Part shown: positions 1 through 6,554 of the stretch, in pieces
Layout of the letters: each line of letters opens with the position of its first letter
Position numbering within the stretch: position 1 is the first letter of the stretch
Assembly (NCBI GenBank): GCA_021733705.1
Contig: JAIPKF010000044.1
Coordinates: 1-9,673, forward strand
Origin: Chthoniobacterales bacterium
GTDB taxonomy: Bacteria > Verrucomicrobiota > Verrucomicrobiia > Chthoniobacterales > UBA6821
Length of the DNA stretch: 9,673 nt
Reading direction: 5' to 3'
The notes under the pieces: model-generated
The model's input: the letters and a program-made list of their open reading frames with translations, nothing else
The model's database searches: none
What the model was told of the DNA's origin: nothing
Position numbers and translations under genes: made by a program

Positions 1-1120
1 GAATACTGACAAAAACAAGATTGTGAAAGACCCCCTCTGCAGGAAGAGCCATATCGACAATCTCTGGAAAATTCATTTTAAAAATGGGAAGAAAAATTCG
101 TACGCTCGCTGCTCCCATGTAAAAATCTTCCATCGGAGGAATACCAACAATTGTTGCTGAATAGATGGCCTCACGCCTGTGGGTGATTGCAGTTACATGA
201 AGAACGGGATAATCATCCACAGGTGTATAAAATCCAGTATGATCTCCAAAAGGACCTTCAGGACGCACCTCACCAGGATTCACAAAACCTTCGATCACAA
301 TATCAGACTCGGCAGGTACTTCAAGGGGCACGCTCACGCACTTCACAAGTGCTACAGAACGCTTGCGGACAAAACCTGCAAAAAGAATTTCATCGATCCC
401 ATCTGGGAGTGGAGCCATCGCTGAAAATGGAAAGGCAGGATCCCCCCCCAAGGCTACTGCAACTGGCATCGGCTCCCCTCGTTCGTAATAGCGCTTCCCA
501 TGACGCGCTGCAACTTTGTGAACCTGCCAATGCATTCCTGTAGTCGAGCCATCATAAACTTGCATCCGATACATACCGATATTGCGATCCCCCGTATCAG
601 GATCCTTGGTGTAAACCGTTGGCAAGGTCACAAAACGACCTCCATCATGAGGCCAGCATTTGAGAATAGGAAGATCATTAAGAGAAAAACTGTTTTCTTT
701 TTGATTCTCCAACAAATGCACCACCTCTTGACACGGTCCACTCTTAACATAACGAGGACGTGCATGAACAAGATCGATACCTTGCCGCAAGAGCGTCATC
801 CCATCGCGAAATGTTTGAGGCGGCTTTGCCTTCATTAGAAATTCTAGCTGACAGGCCAGTTCATCCACCGAATTTAATCCTAAGGCCATTGCCATACGTT
901 TCTGTGAACCCATCGCATTGATCAATAATGGAAATTGAGAGACCACTCCATTAATAGTCGGTTTTTCAAAAAGCAATGCCTTCCCTCCTCCTGGCTTCTT
1001 CATTTCGCGATTAGCAAGCTCTGTAATTTGGAGCTCTGTCGCCACAGGAAGACTGATGCGATGCAATTCACCAGCCTCTTCAAGGGTTTTTACAAAATGA
1101 GCAAGAGAAGAATAGGACAT
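1..1120 (-). CDS. ubiD: UbiD-family prFMN-dependent decarboxylase (N-terminal part)
   Basis: The reading frame starts at ATG 1120-1118 and runs off the left edge, giving 373 residues of a family usually near 480-500; the C-terminus is missing. UbiD enzymes remove a carboxylate from aromatic or unsaturated acids using prenylated FMN, typically in ubiquinone or menaquinone synthesis. Visible family features are an N-terminal FVKTLEEAGEL segment (9-19), NIGMYRMQ (180-187) with the expected cofactor-binding Asn180 and catalytic Arg185, MHWQVH (196-201), and EGPFGDHTGFYTP (288-300), where Glu284 and Glu288 lie near the expected catalytic acid pair. The substrate cannot be read from the sequence; a menaquinone role is plausible, and other UbiD substrates remain possible. 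No partner prenyltransferase (UbiX) is in the window. No clear ribosome binding site precedes the ATG. A run of eight G on the coding strand (442-449) lies inside the gene without breaking the frame. Confidence 0.9.
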   Translation of the reverse strand, partial: MSYSSLAHFVKTLEEAGELHRISLPVATELQITELANREMKKPGGGKALLFEKPTINGVVSQFPLLINAMGSQKRMAMALGLNSVDELACQLEFLMKAKPPQTFRDGMTLLRQGIDLVHARPRYVKSGPCQEVVHLLENQKENSFSLNDLPILKCWPHDGGRFVTLPTVYTKDPDTGDRNIGMYRMQVYDGSTTGMHWQVHKVAARHGKRYYERGEPMPVAVALGGDPAFPFSAMAPLPDGIDEILFAGFVRKRSVALVKCVSVPLEVPAESDIVIEGFVNPGEVRPEGPFGDHTGFYTPVDDYPVLHVTAITHRREAIYSATIVGIPPMEDFYMGAASVRIFLPIFKMNFPEIVDMALPAEGVFHNLVFVSI

Positions 1121-1266
1121 AGAAAGCTATAATGATTCATGATTAAAAAGTAATAAGACTTAAAAAACCATTCTTTAAAAAAAATTTGAAATTTTGAAAA
1201 ATAAGATTGCTCACAGGCGCAATGCATGGATGATGTTTCCTCTTCGCTTTTGATTTTATATTTCTA

Positions 1267-1340
1267 GGAGTCGTAGCTCAATTGGTTAGAGCACCGCCCT
1301 GTCACGGCGGGGGTTGCGGGTTCGAGTCCCGTCGACTCCG
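1267..1340 (+). tRNA. tRNA-Asp (GTC)
   Basis: A complete cloverleaf is visible. The acceptor stem GGAGTCG (1267-1273) pairs with CGACTCC (1333-1339), with discriminator G1340. The D arm is GCTC...GAGC. The anticodon stem CCGCC/GGCGG encloses loop CTGTCAC with anticodon GTC at 1301-1303. The T arm GCGGG-TTCGAGT-CCCGT is canonical. CCA is not encoded, unlike the tRNA-Glu gene in this window, so it must be added after transcription. An inverted-repeat element begins five bases after the discriminator. Confidence 0.97.
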
Positions 1341-1345
1341 GAAAT

Positions 1346-1642
1346 TTAACCCACATATTTTATACTAGTTCGTCCCGAGGCGCTACGAATCCTGATGCAG
1401 ACACCACCGGCGGTCGGGAGAGCGCGGTGGAGACTGCCCGCGGTGGATACTGCCCGCGGTGGATACTGCCTTTAGGCAGCCCTGAAAGTGCGAGACGAGC
1501 GGGAGCGAGCGAGTCAACGAAGGTGATGGATTGCGACAACCGCTATCTGTTTCATACTGCCCAAATCACAATTCGAGACCAACGCAGTAATGATGAGCTT
1601 TCCACAAGCCGTAATAGATTTAGTATGAAATATGCGGGTTAA
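1346..1642. mobile_element. MITE-like inverted-repeat element, copy 1
   Basis: This 297-bp unit is bounded by 22-bp inverted ends (1346-1367 and 1621-1642) that differ at two positions; the right end read outward is TTAACCCGCATATTTCATAC. The right half matches copy 4 closely (for example AATTCGAGACCAAC, CAGTAATGATGAG and ACAAGCCG), which places it in the same family as copies 2-4. It is longer than the others because the left half carries GC-rich filler with a 16-bp tandem repeat. TTAA lies at both extremities and could be a 4-bp target duplication. It has no transposase gene; open frames across it are unlike any known protein. It starts five bases after tRNA-Asp. Confidence 0.75.
1424..1479. 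repeat. 16-bp tandem repeat with hairpin inside element copy 1
   Basis: Three direct copies of GCGGTGGATACTGCCC lie at 1424-1439, 1440-1455 and 1456-1471. The first differs by T to G at its ninth base and the last by its final base. The array runs into the perfect hairpin CTGCCT-TT-AGGCAG (1466-1479). Its GC content is far above that of the flanks. The array is absent from the other three element copies, so it arose in or was inserted into this copy. Confidence 0.8.
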
Positions 1643-1859
1643 AGAAGTCTCCAGATAGCAGACACTTTTGCTCACGAACGAGAAGTAAGAGTCCACTACA
1701 ATGCAATCATAGCGTAAGCCCTGACAACGATGCTCAGCGCCAAAAGAGCAAGTCAAATAATCTAGTTTTTTTTAAAAGATGGTATATCATCAAGAACTTG
1801 ATGCCGATGATACCTGACCACTTTTCTTTCCTCGATTCGTTCTCTTCCCTCTAAGTTCC
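1643..1859. other. Gene-free stretch before nrdR with an imperfect hairpin
   Basis: No coding region is supported here. The one structure seen is an imperfect hairpin at 1781-1814: an inner perfect stem CATCAAG/CTTGATG around AA, and outer arms GGTAT/ATACC separated by an asymmetric internal loop. It lies 45 bp before the nrdR start, so it could be in the nrdR leader. A run of eight T precedes it on the + strand, so it is not a convincing rho-independent terminator for rightward transcription. No palindromic NrdR box was recognised. Confidence 0.35.
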
Positions 1860-2318
1860 ATGCTCTGCCCCAAGTGTCATTCCATTGACGACAAAGTCAT
1901 TGATTCTCGTCTTTCGAAAGAAGGTAACAGCATTCGTCGTCGTCGAGAATGTTTGGAATGCCAACACCGCTTCACAACCTACGAAGAGGTAGAACGGATT
2001 GAAACCTTCGTGGTAAAGAGAGATGGTCGACGTGAGGCTTTTGATCGACAGAAGCTCCTTCTAAGTTTAGTTAAAGCTTGCGAAAAGCGTCCTATTTCTC
2101 TTGAGGTCATGGAAAATGCCATTGCTCAAATATTAAAAAACCTAGAATCGCTACAACAACATGAGGTTCCCTCCAAGCTCATTGGCGATCGGCTTATGGA
2201 TCAATTGCTGAACATTGACCCGATCGCTTATGTTCGATATGCTTCGGTCTACCGCGCTTTTCAAGAAGTGGGAGAATTTATTGAAGAAATTCAGTCACTA
2301 GAAAAACAAAACCGATGA
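1860..2318 (+). CDS. nrdR: Transcriptional repressor NrdR
   Basis: NrdR senses ATP/dATP levels and represses ribonucleotide reductase genes by binding NrdR boxes. At 152 residues it has the normal family length. The N-terminal zinc ribbon is complete: Cys3-x2-Cys6 and Cys31-x2-Cys34, with the basic stretch RRRRE (26-30) typical of the DNA-binding part. The ATP-cone follows from about residue 49 to 139, starting VVKRDGRREAFD (51-62), the nucleotide-binding signature, and ending with DPIAYVRYASVYR (120-132). The start MLCPKC matches the family start, so ATG 1860 is secure although no Shine-Dalgarno motif precedes it. The stop overlaps the next gene as ATGA, suggesting translational coupling. 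No ribonucleotide reductase gene is in the window, so its targets lie elsewhere. Confidence 0.97.
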   Translation: MLCPKCHSIDDKVIDSRLSKEGNSIRRRRECLECQHRFTTYEEVERIETFVVKRDGRREAFDRQKLLLSLVKACEKRPISLEVMENAIAQILKNLESLQQHEVPSKLIGDRLMDQLLNIDPIAYVRYASVYRAFQEVGEFIEEIQSLEKQNR

Positions 2319-2890
2319 TCGCCCTTCGTCAAGGAATCCCTTTGCTTGTTACACCTAATGGTCGGCCTGCTTCTTTTACCAAACAATGGATCATCGGTGC
2401 TCTGGAACAAGCAGCAGAGTTAGCTGGCTTGGAGCATTGGTCTATGGCATCAGCATTAACGGATGCTATTGCTATCTACCTTCAGCAAGAATTTGAAGGA
2501 ACTATGATCACTCTATTCCAACTTGAAGAGGTAATTCAAAAACTCCTCATCTCCCTAAAACATGATGCTATAGCTGCCTCATTTTTTCTCCCTGATCCAC
2601 CAGCATCACTCTCACTTGTCGATCTTGTTCAAGAAGCAGGAACTGCCTATGAGCTTGTGTTTTTTCCACTCCTACGCAAACGCCTTCATGAAATTACCGA
2701 GTCCAGCAGCTTGCGCCTGGAAATTAGTGATCTAGAACCCTGCTTGCGTCTACTCCAACATCGAGTTCGTTTAGGACGTCATAATATTTTACGTGAAGAA
2801 ATCGTGAATTACATTAGGCGCTACGGTTGTTCTCATTTTTTTCGCAACAAAAGAAAAAATCAAAAGCCACTCGAAATAGAACTTTCTTAG
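2315..2890 (+). CDS. Stand-alone ATP-cone domain protein coupled to nrdR
   Basis: This 191-residue protein begins inside the nrdR stop (ATGA overlap), so the two are very probably cotranscribed and coupled. Residues 9-92 resemble an ATP-cone: LLVTPNGRPASF (10-21) matches the basic-Gly-Arg-x-x-x-Phe opening of the domain, followed by a helical stretch and ITLFQLEEVIQKLL (64-77), the usual second-half signature. There is no zinc ribbon and no reductase catalytic domain. Residues 93-170 are predicted helical and unrecognised, and the C-terminus is basic (RNKRKNQK). The arrangement suggests a nucleotide-sensing partner or regulator working with NrdR, perhaps by co-oligomerising through ATP-cones; that role is inference. 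A diverged fragment of a class III reductase N-terminus is a less likely alternative. Confidence 0.75.
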   Translation: MIALRQGIPLLVTPNGRPASFTKQWIIGALEQAAELAGLEHWSMASALTDAIAIYLQQEFEGTMITLFQLEEVIQKLLISLKHDAIAASFFLPDPPASLSLVDLVQEAGTAYELVFFPLLRKRLHEITESSSLRLEISDLEPCLRLLQHRVRLGRHNILREEIVNYIRRYGCSHFFRNKRKNQKPLEIELS

Positions 2891-2987
2891 ATTGACTGCA
2901 GTAACGAGTACAATTTTTGAAGTTTTTTTTAAATAGTCCTCCAACACTAATTTTCTTTTCACGTTTTTTACTCATGACCTATTTTCG

Positions 2988-3326
2988 ATGACCCTTTTTG
3001 AAAAAATTATCTCTCGAGTAATTCCTGCTGACATTATAGCCGAAGAAGAAGATTGGATTGCCATTCGTGATCTTGCTCCACAAGCGCCAACGCATCTCCT
3101 CATTATCCCTAAAAAACCGATTCCACGTATTGCTCAGGCAACTGCCGAGGATCAAATAATATTGGGAAAACTACTCCTTGCTGCAGCCACCATTGCAAAG
3201 ACAGAAAATCTCTCAGAATCTGGTTTTCGAATTGTTATCAACAATGGAAAAGAGGGGGGTGAAGCTGTACCTCACTTGCATCTCCATCTTCTTGGAGGAC
3301 GCCAGATGCAATGGCCTCCAGGATAG
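2988..3326 (+). CDS. HIT-family (HINT-like) nucleotide hydrolase
   Basis: This complete 112-residue histidine triad protein has the usual size of the HINT/PKCI branch, which hydrolyses purine nucleoside phosphoramidates and aminoacyl-adenylates in the cytoplasm. The triad is HLHLH (96-100) with His98 as the expected nucleophile, inside VPHLHLHLLGGR. The C-terminal QWPPG is typical of the branch. Upstream, IRDLAPQAPTHLLIIPKKP (26-44) is the conserved first half, and NNGKEGG (85-91) precedes the triad. The gene lies 97 bp after the ATP-cone gene on the same strand, so sharing that transcript is possible but not shown. No Shine-Dalgarno motif is evident before the ATG. The physiological substrate cannot be read from the sequence. 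Confidence 0.93.
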   Translation: MTLFEKIISRVIPADIIAEEEDWIAIRDLAPQAPTHLLIIPKKPIPRIAQATAEDQIILGKLLLAAATIAKTENLSESGFRIVINNGKEGGEAVPHLHLHLLGGRQMQWPPG

Positions 3327-3432
3327 TAATCATTGCGAGCGTGTGGGAAGAAGTGGCTCGAGCATTCGTTTGATTATTCTAAATTTTTCTTTTTCCCATT
3401 GAACTTCTTTGCTTTTGCTATTACGTTAGCTC

Positions 3433-3602
3433 ACCCGGATATTTCATACTGATCGTGACGAGGAAGTCGCGCAGCTTGATGGGGCTAGGCGAACGATAAA
3501 GTCTGATGACGGCTATGTGTCTACACACTGCCCAAAAACGACTTCGAGTTTAACACAGCATCCATCCTGGCTTCCGCAGTTGATTGGTATGAAATATTCG
3601 GT
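3433..3602. mobile_element. MITE-like inverted-repeat element, copy 2
   Basis: This roughly 170-bp unit has a left end ACCCGGATATTTCATACTGA and a right end that, read outward, is GACCGAATATTTCATACC, an imperfect inverted pair. The first 30 bases (through GATCGTGACGAGG) are almost identical to copy 3, and the interior shares GGGGC-AGGC-ACGA and the CAGCATCCATC motif with it. It is the most diverged at its ends and lacks the palindromic outer tetranucleotides of copies 1 and 3. It carries no coding sequence. Confidence 0.75.
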
Positions 3603-3824
3603 CCAGTTCTTCAAGAAAATCTGCTTTCATATTTTCACCTATTGAGGAGGGAAAAGAGTAACAGCGTAGTCTCTTGGTGACAGCTCAAGTCGACTGTTTA
3701 GATTTTTCTAAATTGTTCGTACTTCATCTTCATCATGAAATTCTGACTATAGCCAGTAAGCTCTTCGGTACAATGCTACCCCCCTTCCTTGATTAGAATT
3801 GATAATTTTAAAGCAAACTTCATT
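3603..3824. other. Gene-free stretch before tRNA-Glu
   Basis: Nothing coding is supported between element copy 2 and tRNA-Glu; likewise 3327-3432 after the HIT gene holds no recognised feature. A TACAAT hexamer at 3769-3774 resembles a -10 box about 50 bp before the tRNA, but no convincing -35 box is correctly spaced, so a promoter is not called. Confidence 0.4.
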
Positions 3825-3900
3825 GACCCTATCGTCCAGAGGCCTAGGACACTCCCCTTTCACGGGAGTAACACGGGTTCGAATCCCGTTAGGGTCGCCA
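3825..3900 (+). tRNA. tRNA-Glu (TTC), CCA encoded
   Basis: The acceptor stem GACCCTA (3825-3831) pairs with TAGGGTC (3890-3896), with discriminator G3897 and encoded CCA at 3898-3900. The anticodon stem CTCCC/GGGAG encloses loop CTTTCAC with anticodon TTC at 3859-3861. The T arm ACGGG-TTCGAAT-CCCGT is canonical. A 7-bp hairpin begins at the discriminator and includes the CCA. Element copy 3 begins 30 bases downstream. Confidence 0.97.
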
Positions 3901-3914
3901 CTTTATCAAGTGGC
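3897..3914 (+). terminator. Hairpin overlapping the tRNA-Glu 3' end
   Basis: GCCACTT (3897-3903) and AAGTGGC (3908-3914) form a perfect 7-bp stem with loop TATC. The left arm consists of the tRNA discriminator, the encoded CCA and three trailing bases. No U-tract follows, so if it terminates transcription it is atypical. It may instead be a 3' processing structure. Confidence 0.45.
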
Positions 3915-3930
3915 ATTCAGCACTCATAAT

Positions 3931-4114
3931 CTAGCCCGGATATTTCATACTGATCGTGACGAGGAGGCCGTGAAAGCTAATGGGGCAAGGCAGACGAGCA
4001 TTTTGATGTAGGGCTGTATGTGTACATACTGTCCAAATCAAAATGTGAGTCTAACGCAGCATCCATCTGACTTCCCGGTTTCCGTAGTAGATTAGTATGA
4101 AATATCCGGGCTAG
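3931..4114. mobile_element. MITE-like inverted-repeat element, copy 3
   Basis: This is the best preserved copy, 184 bp including CTAG at both extremities. The inverted ends are perfect over TAGCCCGGATATTTCATACT (3932-3951 against 4094-4113), and pairing continues a few bases further after one mismatch. CTAG at each end could be a 4-bp target duplication, although a palindromic tetramer cannot be told apart from an extension of the inverted repeat. The element has no transposase, so any mobility would need an enzyme encoded elsewhere. Its right CTAG is shared with copy 4. Confidence 0.85.
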
Positions 4115-4300
4115 CCCGAATACTTCATACCAAAGTGTCATGAGGCGCCGTGCAAAGCTTATTAGCACAAGGCGGGCGAAGGATTGTGATGCCGGGCTGT
4201 ATGAGTCCCTACTGCCCAATTCAATAATAATTCGAGACCAACTCAGTAATGATGAGTTTTCTACAAGCCGCAGCAGAATCAGTATGAAATAGGCGGGTTA
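4111..4300. mobile_element. MITE-like inverted-repeat element, copy 4
   Basis: This approximately 190-bp unit abuts copy 3. The left end is CTAGCCCGAATACTTCATAC; the right end read outward is TAACCCGCCTATTTCATACT, an imperfect inverted pair. Its left half aligns with copy 3 (GAGG-GCCGTG-AAAGCT, then AAGGC-GACGA), whereas its right half aligns better with copy 1 (AATTCGAGACCAAC, CAGTAATGATGAG, ACAAGCCG). It therefore looks like a distinct subtype or a recombinant. The sequence just outside, GGGTTAACCCG (4296-4306), is palindromic at the right tip and may mark another junction. Confidence 0.75.
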
Positions 4301-4330
4301 ACCCGTCAATGAAGCTAACTTCTTTACATT

Positions 4331-5575
4331 TTACTTTCCATCAAGAGATAGAGCAGCATTGTTTGGAAATAGAAATCTCATGAGTAGGAAAAAAAATGCA
4401 CCTACCCCAAGACTTGAAGCTGCTGTTATCAAGGAAAAAGAAAATGCTTGAGCATGATTCGCACTATGACTCAGAAAATAGGAGGCAACCGAGGGACCTA
4501 AAATTTGTCCTAAACCATACATGGCACTTAGCAAACCCATGAGTGTTGTCGATTCTCGTGGCCGAAGCCGACGCGCTTCCTGCATCCCCAAAAGAGAGAT
4601 GATATTAAAAGGAAAGCCTACCAAAATAATCCCTATAAGAAAGCCCCATTGGCTTGCAAACCAAAGAGGCATGAGAACTCCGATTAATTGTATGATGTAA
4701 ATACAAAACAAAAGAGAGCGACGATCTGCATTCAAAGGAATTTTTTTTGTTAAGAGCGCTCCAACGACAACACTCACTCCAAAAATAGGCCAAAAAAGAT
4801 CAATCCAAGACGATTTTGGAATCGCTTCATGAGCGATCACTGGCAAAAATGTTGCCGTTATAATGTAGCCAAACCCTGCAATACCATAGGCAATGGATAA
4901 AAGAGTCAATTCCAATGTCCAAACTTCTTGTTTAGGAATAAAGAGGTCTCTAGTTTCCGCAGTGGAGGAGGGACGTCTCACATCCCCATGGAATGTCTTC
5001 CAAACAGAAGCGACCATCATGGCCGCTATTAATGAAAAACCGAACCATGCAGCCCCAGAGGAAAAATGAAGAGAGATCATCAGAATTGAAATCAATCCAG
5101 AGAGAACAATACCGATCCCTGGTCCTGTGTAAATGATTCCACTTAATGAGGGAGCTTTGAAGTGTGCAAGCCTTTCAAGAGACCATCCCGAGGTGTAGAC
5201 AAATGCAAAAGCGGTAGAAATACCTGTGAGAAATCGAAACACAGGCCAAAGCCTTGGAAAAGGAAGAGACATTCCAAAAATCAAGAGCACCGTTGCTATG
5301 AGACTGAAGCGAATGATTGCACTATGACTCGGTATCCTCATTTTATAGTGGGAGAGGAACCATGGCAGAAGCACGCATGTACAAGCTCCTAAAAGATACC
5401 CAATATAATGAATGCTTGCCAAAAATGTTCCCCCTTGAAGATCAATCACATGATCGTGAAGCATCATCGGAAGAAGAGGGGTAAATGCAAATCTGGCAAA
5501 CCCCATAGCTACCACAAAGGAGATAGTTCCTCCCCATACAATGGAGAGAGCCTGACGCGAAGGTTTTTGTTCCAT
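4331..5575 (-). CDS. YbfB/YjiJ-family MFS transporter
   Basis: This 414-residue inner-membrane protein has about twelve hydrophobic segments, as in the major facilitator superfamily. Hallmarks of the YbfB/YjiJ subfamily are MGFARFAFTPLLPMM (24-38) in the first helix, YTGPGIGI (149-156), and GYIITATFLPVIA (236-248) opening the second half. The central loop (about 195-218) is hydrophilic, separating the two six-helix bundles. Substrates of this subfamily are poorly known, so none is assigned. The ATG shares its A with the last base of the tatC stop (TAATG), which implies translational coupling; an AAGGGGG stretch about ten bases upstream could also serve as a ribosome binding site. The gene ends 30 bp from element copy 4, whose tip could follow the transcript end. 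Confidence 0.9.
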   Translation of the reverse strand: MEQKPSRQALSIVWGGTISFVVAMGFARFAFTPLLPMMLHDHVIDLQGGTFLASIHYIGYLLGACTCVLLPWFLSHYKMRIPSHSAIIRFSLIATVLLIFGMSLPFPRLWPVFRFLTGISTAFAFVYTSGWSLERLAHFKAPSLSGIIYTGPGIGIVLSGLISILMISLHFSSGAAWFGFSLIAAMMVASVWKTFHGDVRRPSSTAETRDLFIPKQEVWTLELTLLSIAYGIAGFGYIITATFLPVIAHEAIPKSSWIDLFWPIFGVSVVVGALLTKKIPLNADRRSLLFCIYIIQLIGVLMPLWFASQWGFLIGIILVGFPFNIISLLGMQEARRLRPRESTTLMGLLSAMYGLGQILGPSVASYFLSHSANHAQAFSFSLITAASSLGVGAFFFLLMRFLFPNNAALSLDGK

Positions 5576-6405
5576 TAGTGAGGCCCCCTTATTTCAGTGT
5601 CATCCATAGAATCTCTCTCAACTCTTAGTTCCAAAGCTGTATCATCCGCCGGAACTTCCACCCATCGAGCAAGGAGAATGCATACTTCATAGAGTAAAAC
5701 CATAGGAACCCCCATCAGCAAGTAGGTCATGAGATCGGGTGATGGAGTGATAAAAGCTGCTATTGTAAAAATAGTCACAATGGCAATAGAACGGGTTTTG
5801 CGTAATGTTGTGGAGTTGAGAAATCCTAACTTTACAAGAATCAAAACGACAATCGGCATTTCAAAAGCAACCCCAAAAGCGATGAGAAATTGCGTTGTAA
5901 AAGAATAGTAATCCCTCACCGTCCAAGTTGGAACCCAATGCATGGCTTTGGCATCACGGAAAAAAAAGTCGAGTGTTCCTGGCAAAACCACGTAGTAACT
6001 AAAACTGACCCCAAGCACAAAAAGAAAAAAACTGGCTGCTGTTACAGGAATAATCAAACGCTTCTCTGCCTGATTGAGTGCTGGAAAAAGAAACTCACCA
6101 ACGAAAAGAAGCAAGAGTGGAAAAGAGAGAATGAACCCTGCATAAAAAGAGAGCTCCAAAGAAATCGTCATTGAATCTGCAACTCCGAGCGATTGCAAAC
6201 TCCCTACACGTGAGGGATCAACTAGCATCAATGGTTTTTGAATAAAGGCTGCTAAAATACCACGAAAGAAAAAGCTCCCCATCATGGCTACCACAAGGGT
6301 GATGGCTATTTTAATAACCATCCGGCGCAGGTCATCGAGATGCTCTAGAAAGGGACGTGATGCATCATCACTCTCACGAAAAGAAAAAAATCTGCTATAA
6401 TTCAT
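5575..6405 (-). CDS. tatC: Sec-independent (twin-arginine) translocase subunit TatC
   Basis: TatC is the six-helix inner-membrane receptor that binds twin-arginine signal peptides and recruits TatA to export folded proteins. From ATG 6405 the protein has 276 residues; an in-frame GTG at 6414 would add three and is less likely. Family motifs are FLEHLDDLRR (19-28) on the cytoplasmic N-terminus, the AEKR segment with Glu114 in the first cytoplasmic loop, FGVAFEMP (177-184) with the conserved Glu, and ITPSPD (219-224) before LLYE (237-240). The C-terminal 30 residues are an acidic and basic cytoplasmic tail with no recognised role. No tatA or tatB is in the window. The stop overlaps the MFS gene start. 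Exported substrates cannot be inferred here. Confidence 0.95.
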   Translation of the reverse strand: MNYSRFFSFRESDDASRPFLEHLDDLRRMVIKIAITLVVAMMGSFFFRGILAAFIQKPLMLVDPSRVGSLQSLGVADSMTISLELSFYAGFILSFPLLLLFVGEFLFPALNQAEKRLIIPVTAASFFLFVLGVSFSYYVVLPGTLDFFFRDAKAMHWVPTWTVRDYYSFTTQFLIAFGVAFEMPIVVLILVKLGFLNSTTLRKTRSIAIVTIFTIAAFITPSPDLMTYLLMGVPMVLLYEVCILLARWVEVPADDTALELRVERDSMDDTEIRGPH

Positions 6406-6525
6406 CGATTGCACTCAAACTCGAAAGCTACTACTTTCCTATCTCATAAATTTCATTACTCTGATTCATAAAATTCTCAATTTCTCCATCACATTTTCCA
6501 AGATGTCTCCAGCTTTCTTTACAAA

Positions 6526-6554
6526 GACACTTTTAAAAAATTAAAAAAAGTGTC
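6526..6554 (-). terminator. Hairpin with T-rich loop at the 3' end of the SRP RNA
   Basis: On the minus strand GACACTTTT (6554-6546) pairs perfectly with AAAAGTGTC (6534-6526) around a T-rich 11-nt loop, followed by TTTGT. The first three bases are the last bases of the SRP RNA stem, so the T-rich part alone could end that transcript. The palindrome could also act on the opposite strand. Confidence 0.5.

Noticed and set aside
179..1132. Several plus-strand open frames opposite the UbiD gene
   Set aside because: They are antisense to a strongly conserved coding frame and their translations show no family features.
1427..1756. Short open frames on both strands across element copy 1
   Set aside because: They consist of repeat DNA and low-complexity sequence; neither resembles a transposase or other known protein.
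1781..1814. Rho-independent terminator or NrdR box before nrdR
   Set aside because: The stem is imperfect with an asymmetric loop, no U-tract follows on the plus strand, and the sequence does not match the NrdR box pattern as I know it.
3799..4219. Short open frames across tRNA-Glu and element copies 3 and 4
   Set aside because: They read through a tRNA gene and inverted repeats, so they are by-products of those features.
3433..4300. CRISPR array
   Set aside because: The repeated units are long, degenerate and inverted at their ends, with no short identical repeats separated by uniform spacers, and no cas gene is present.
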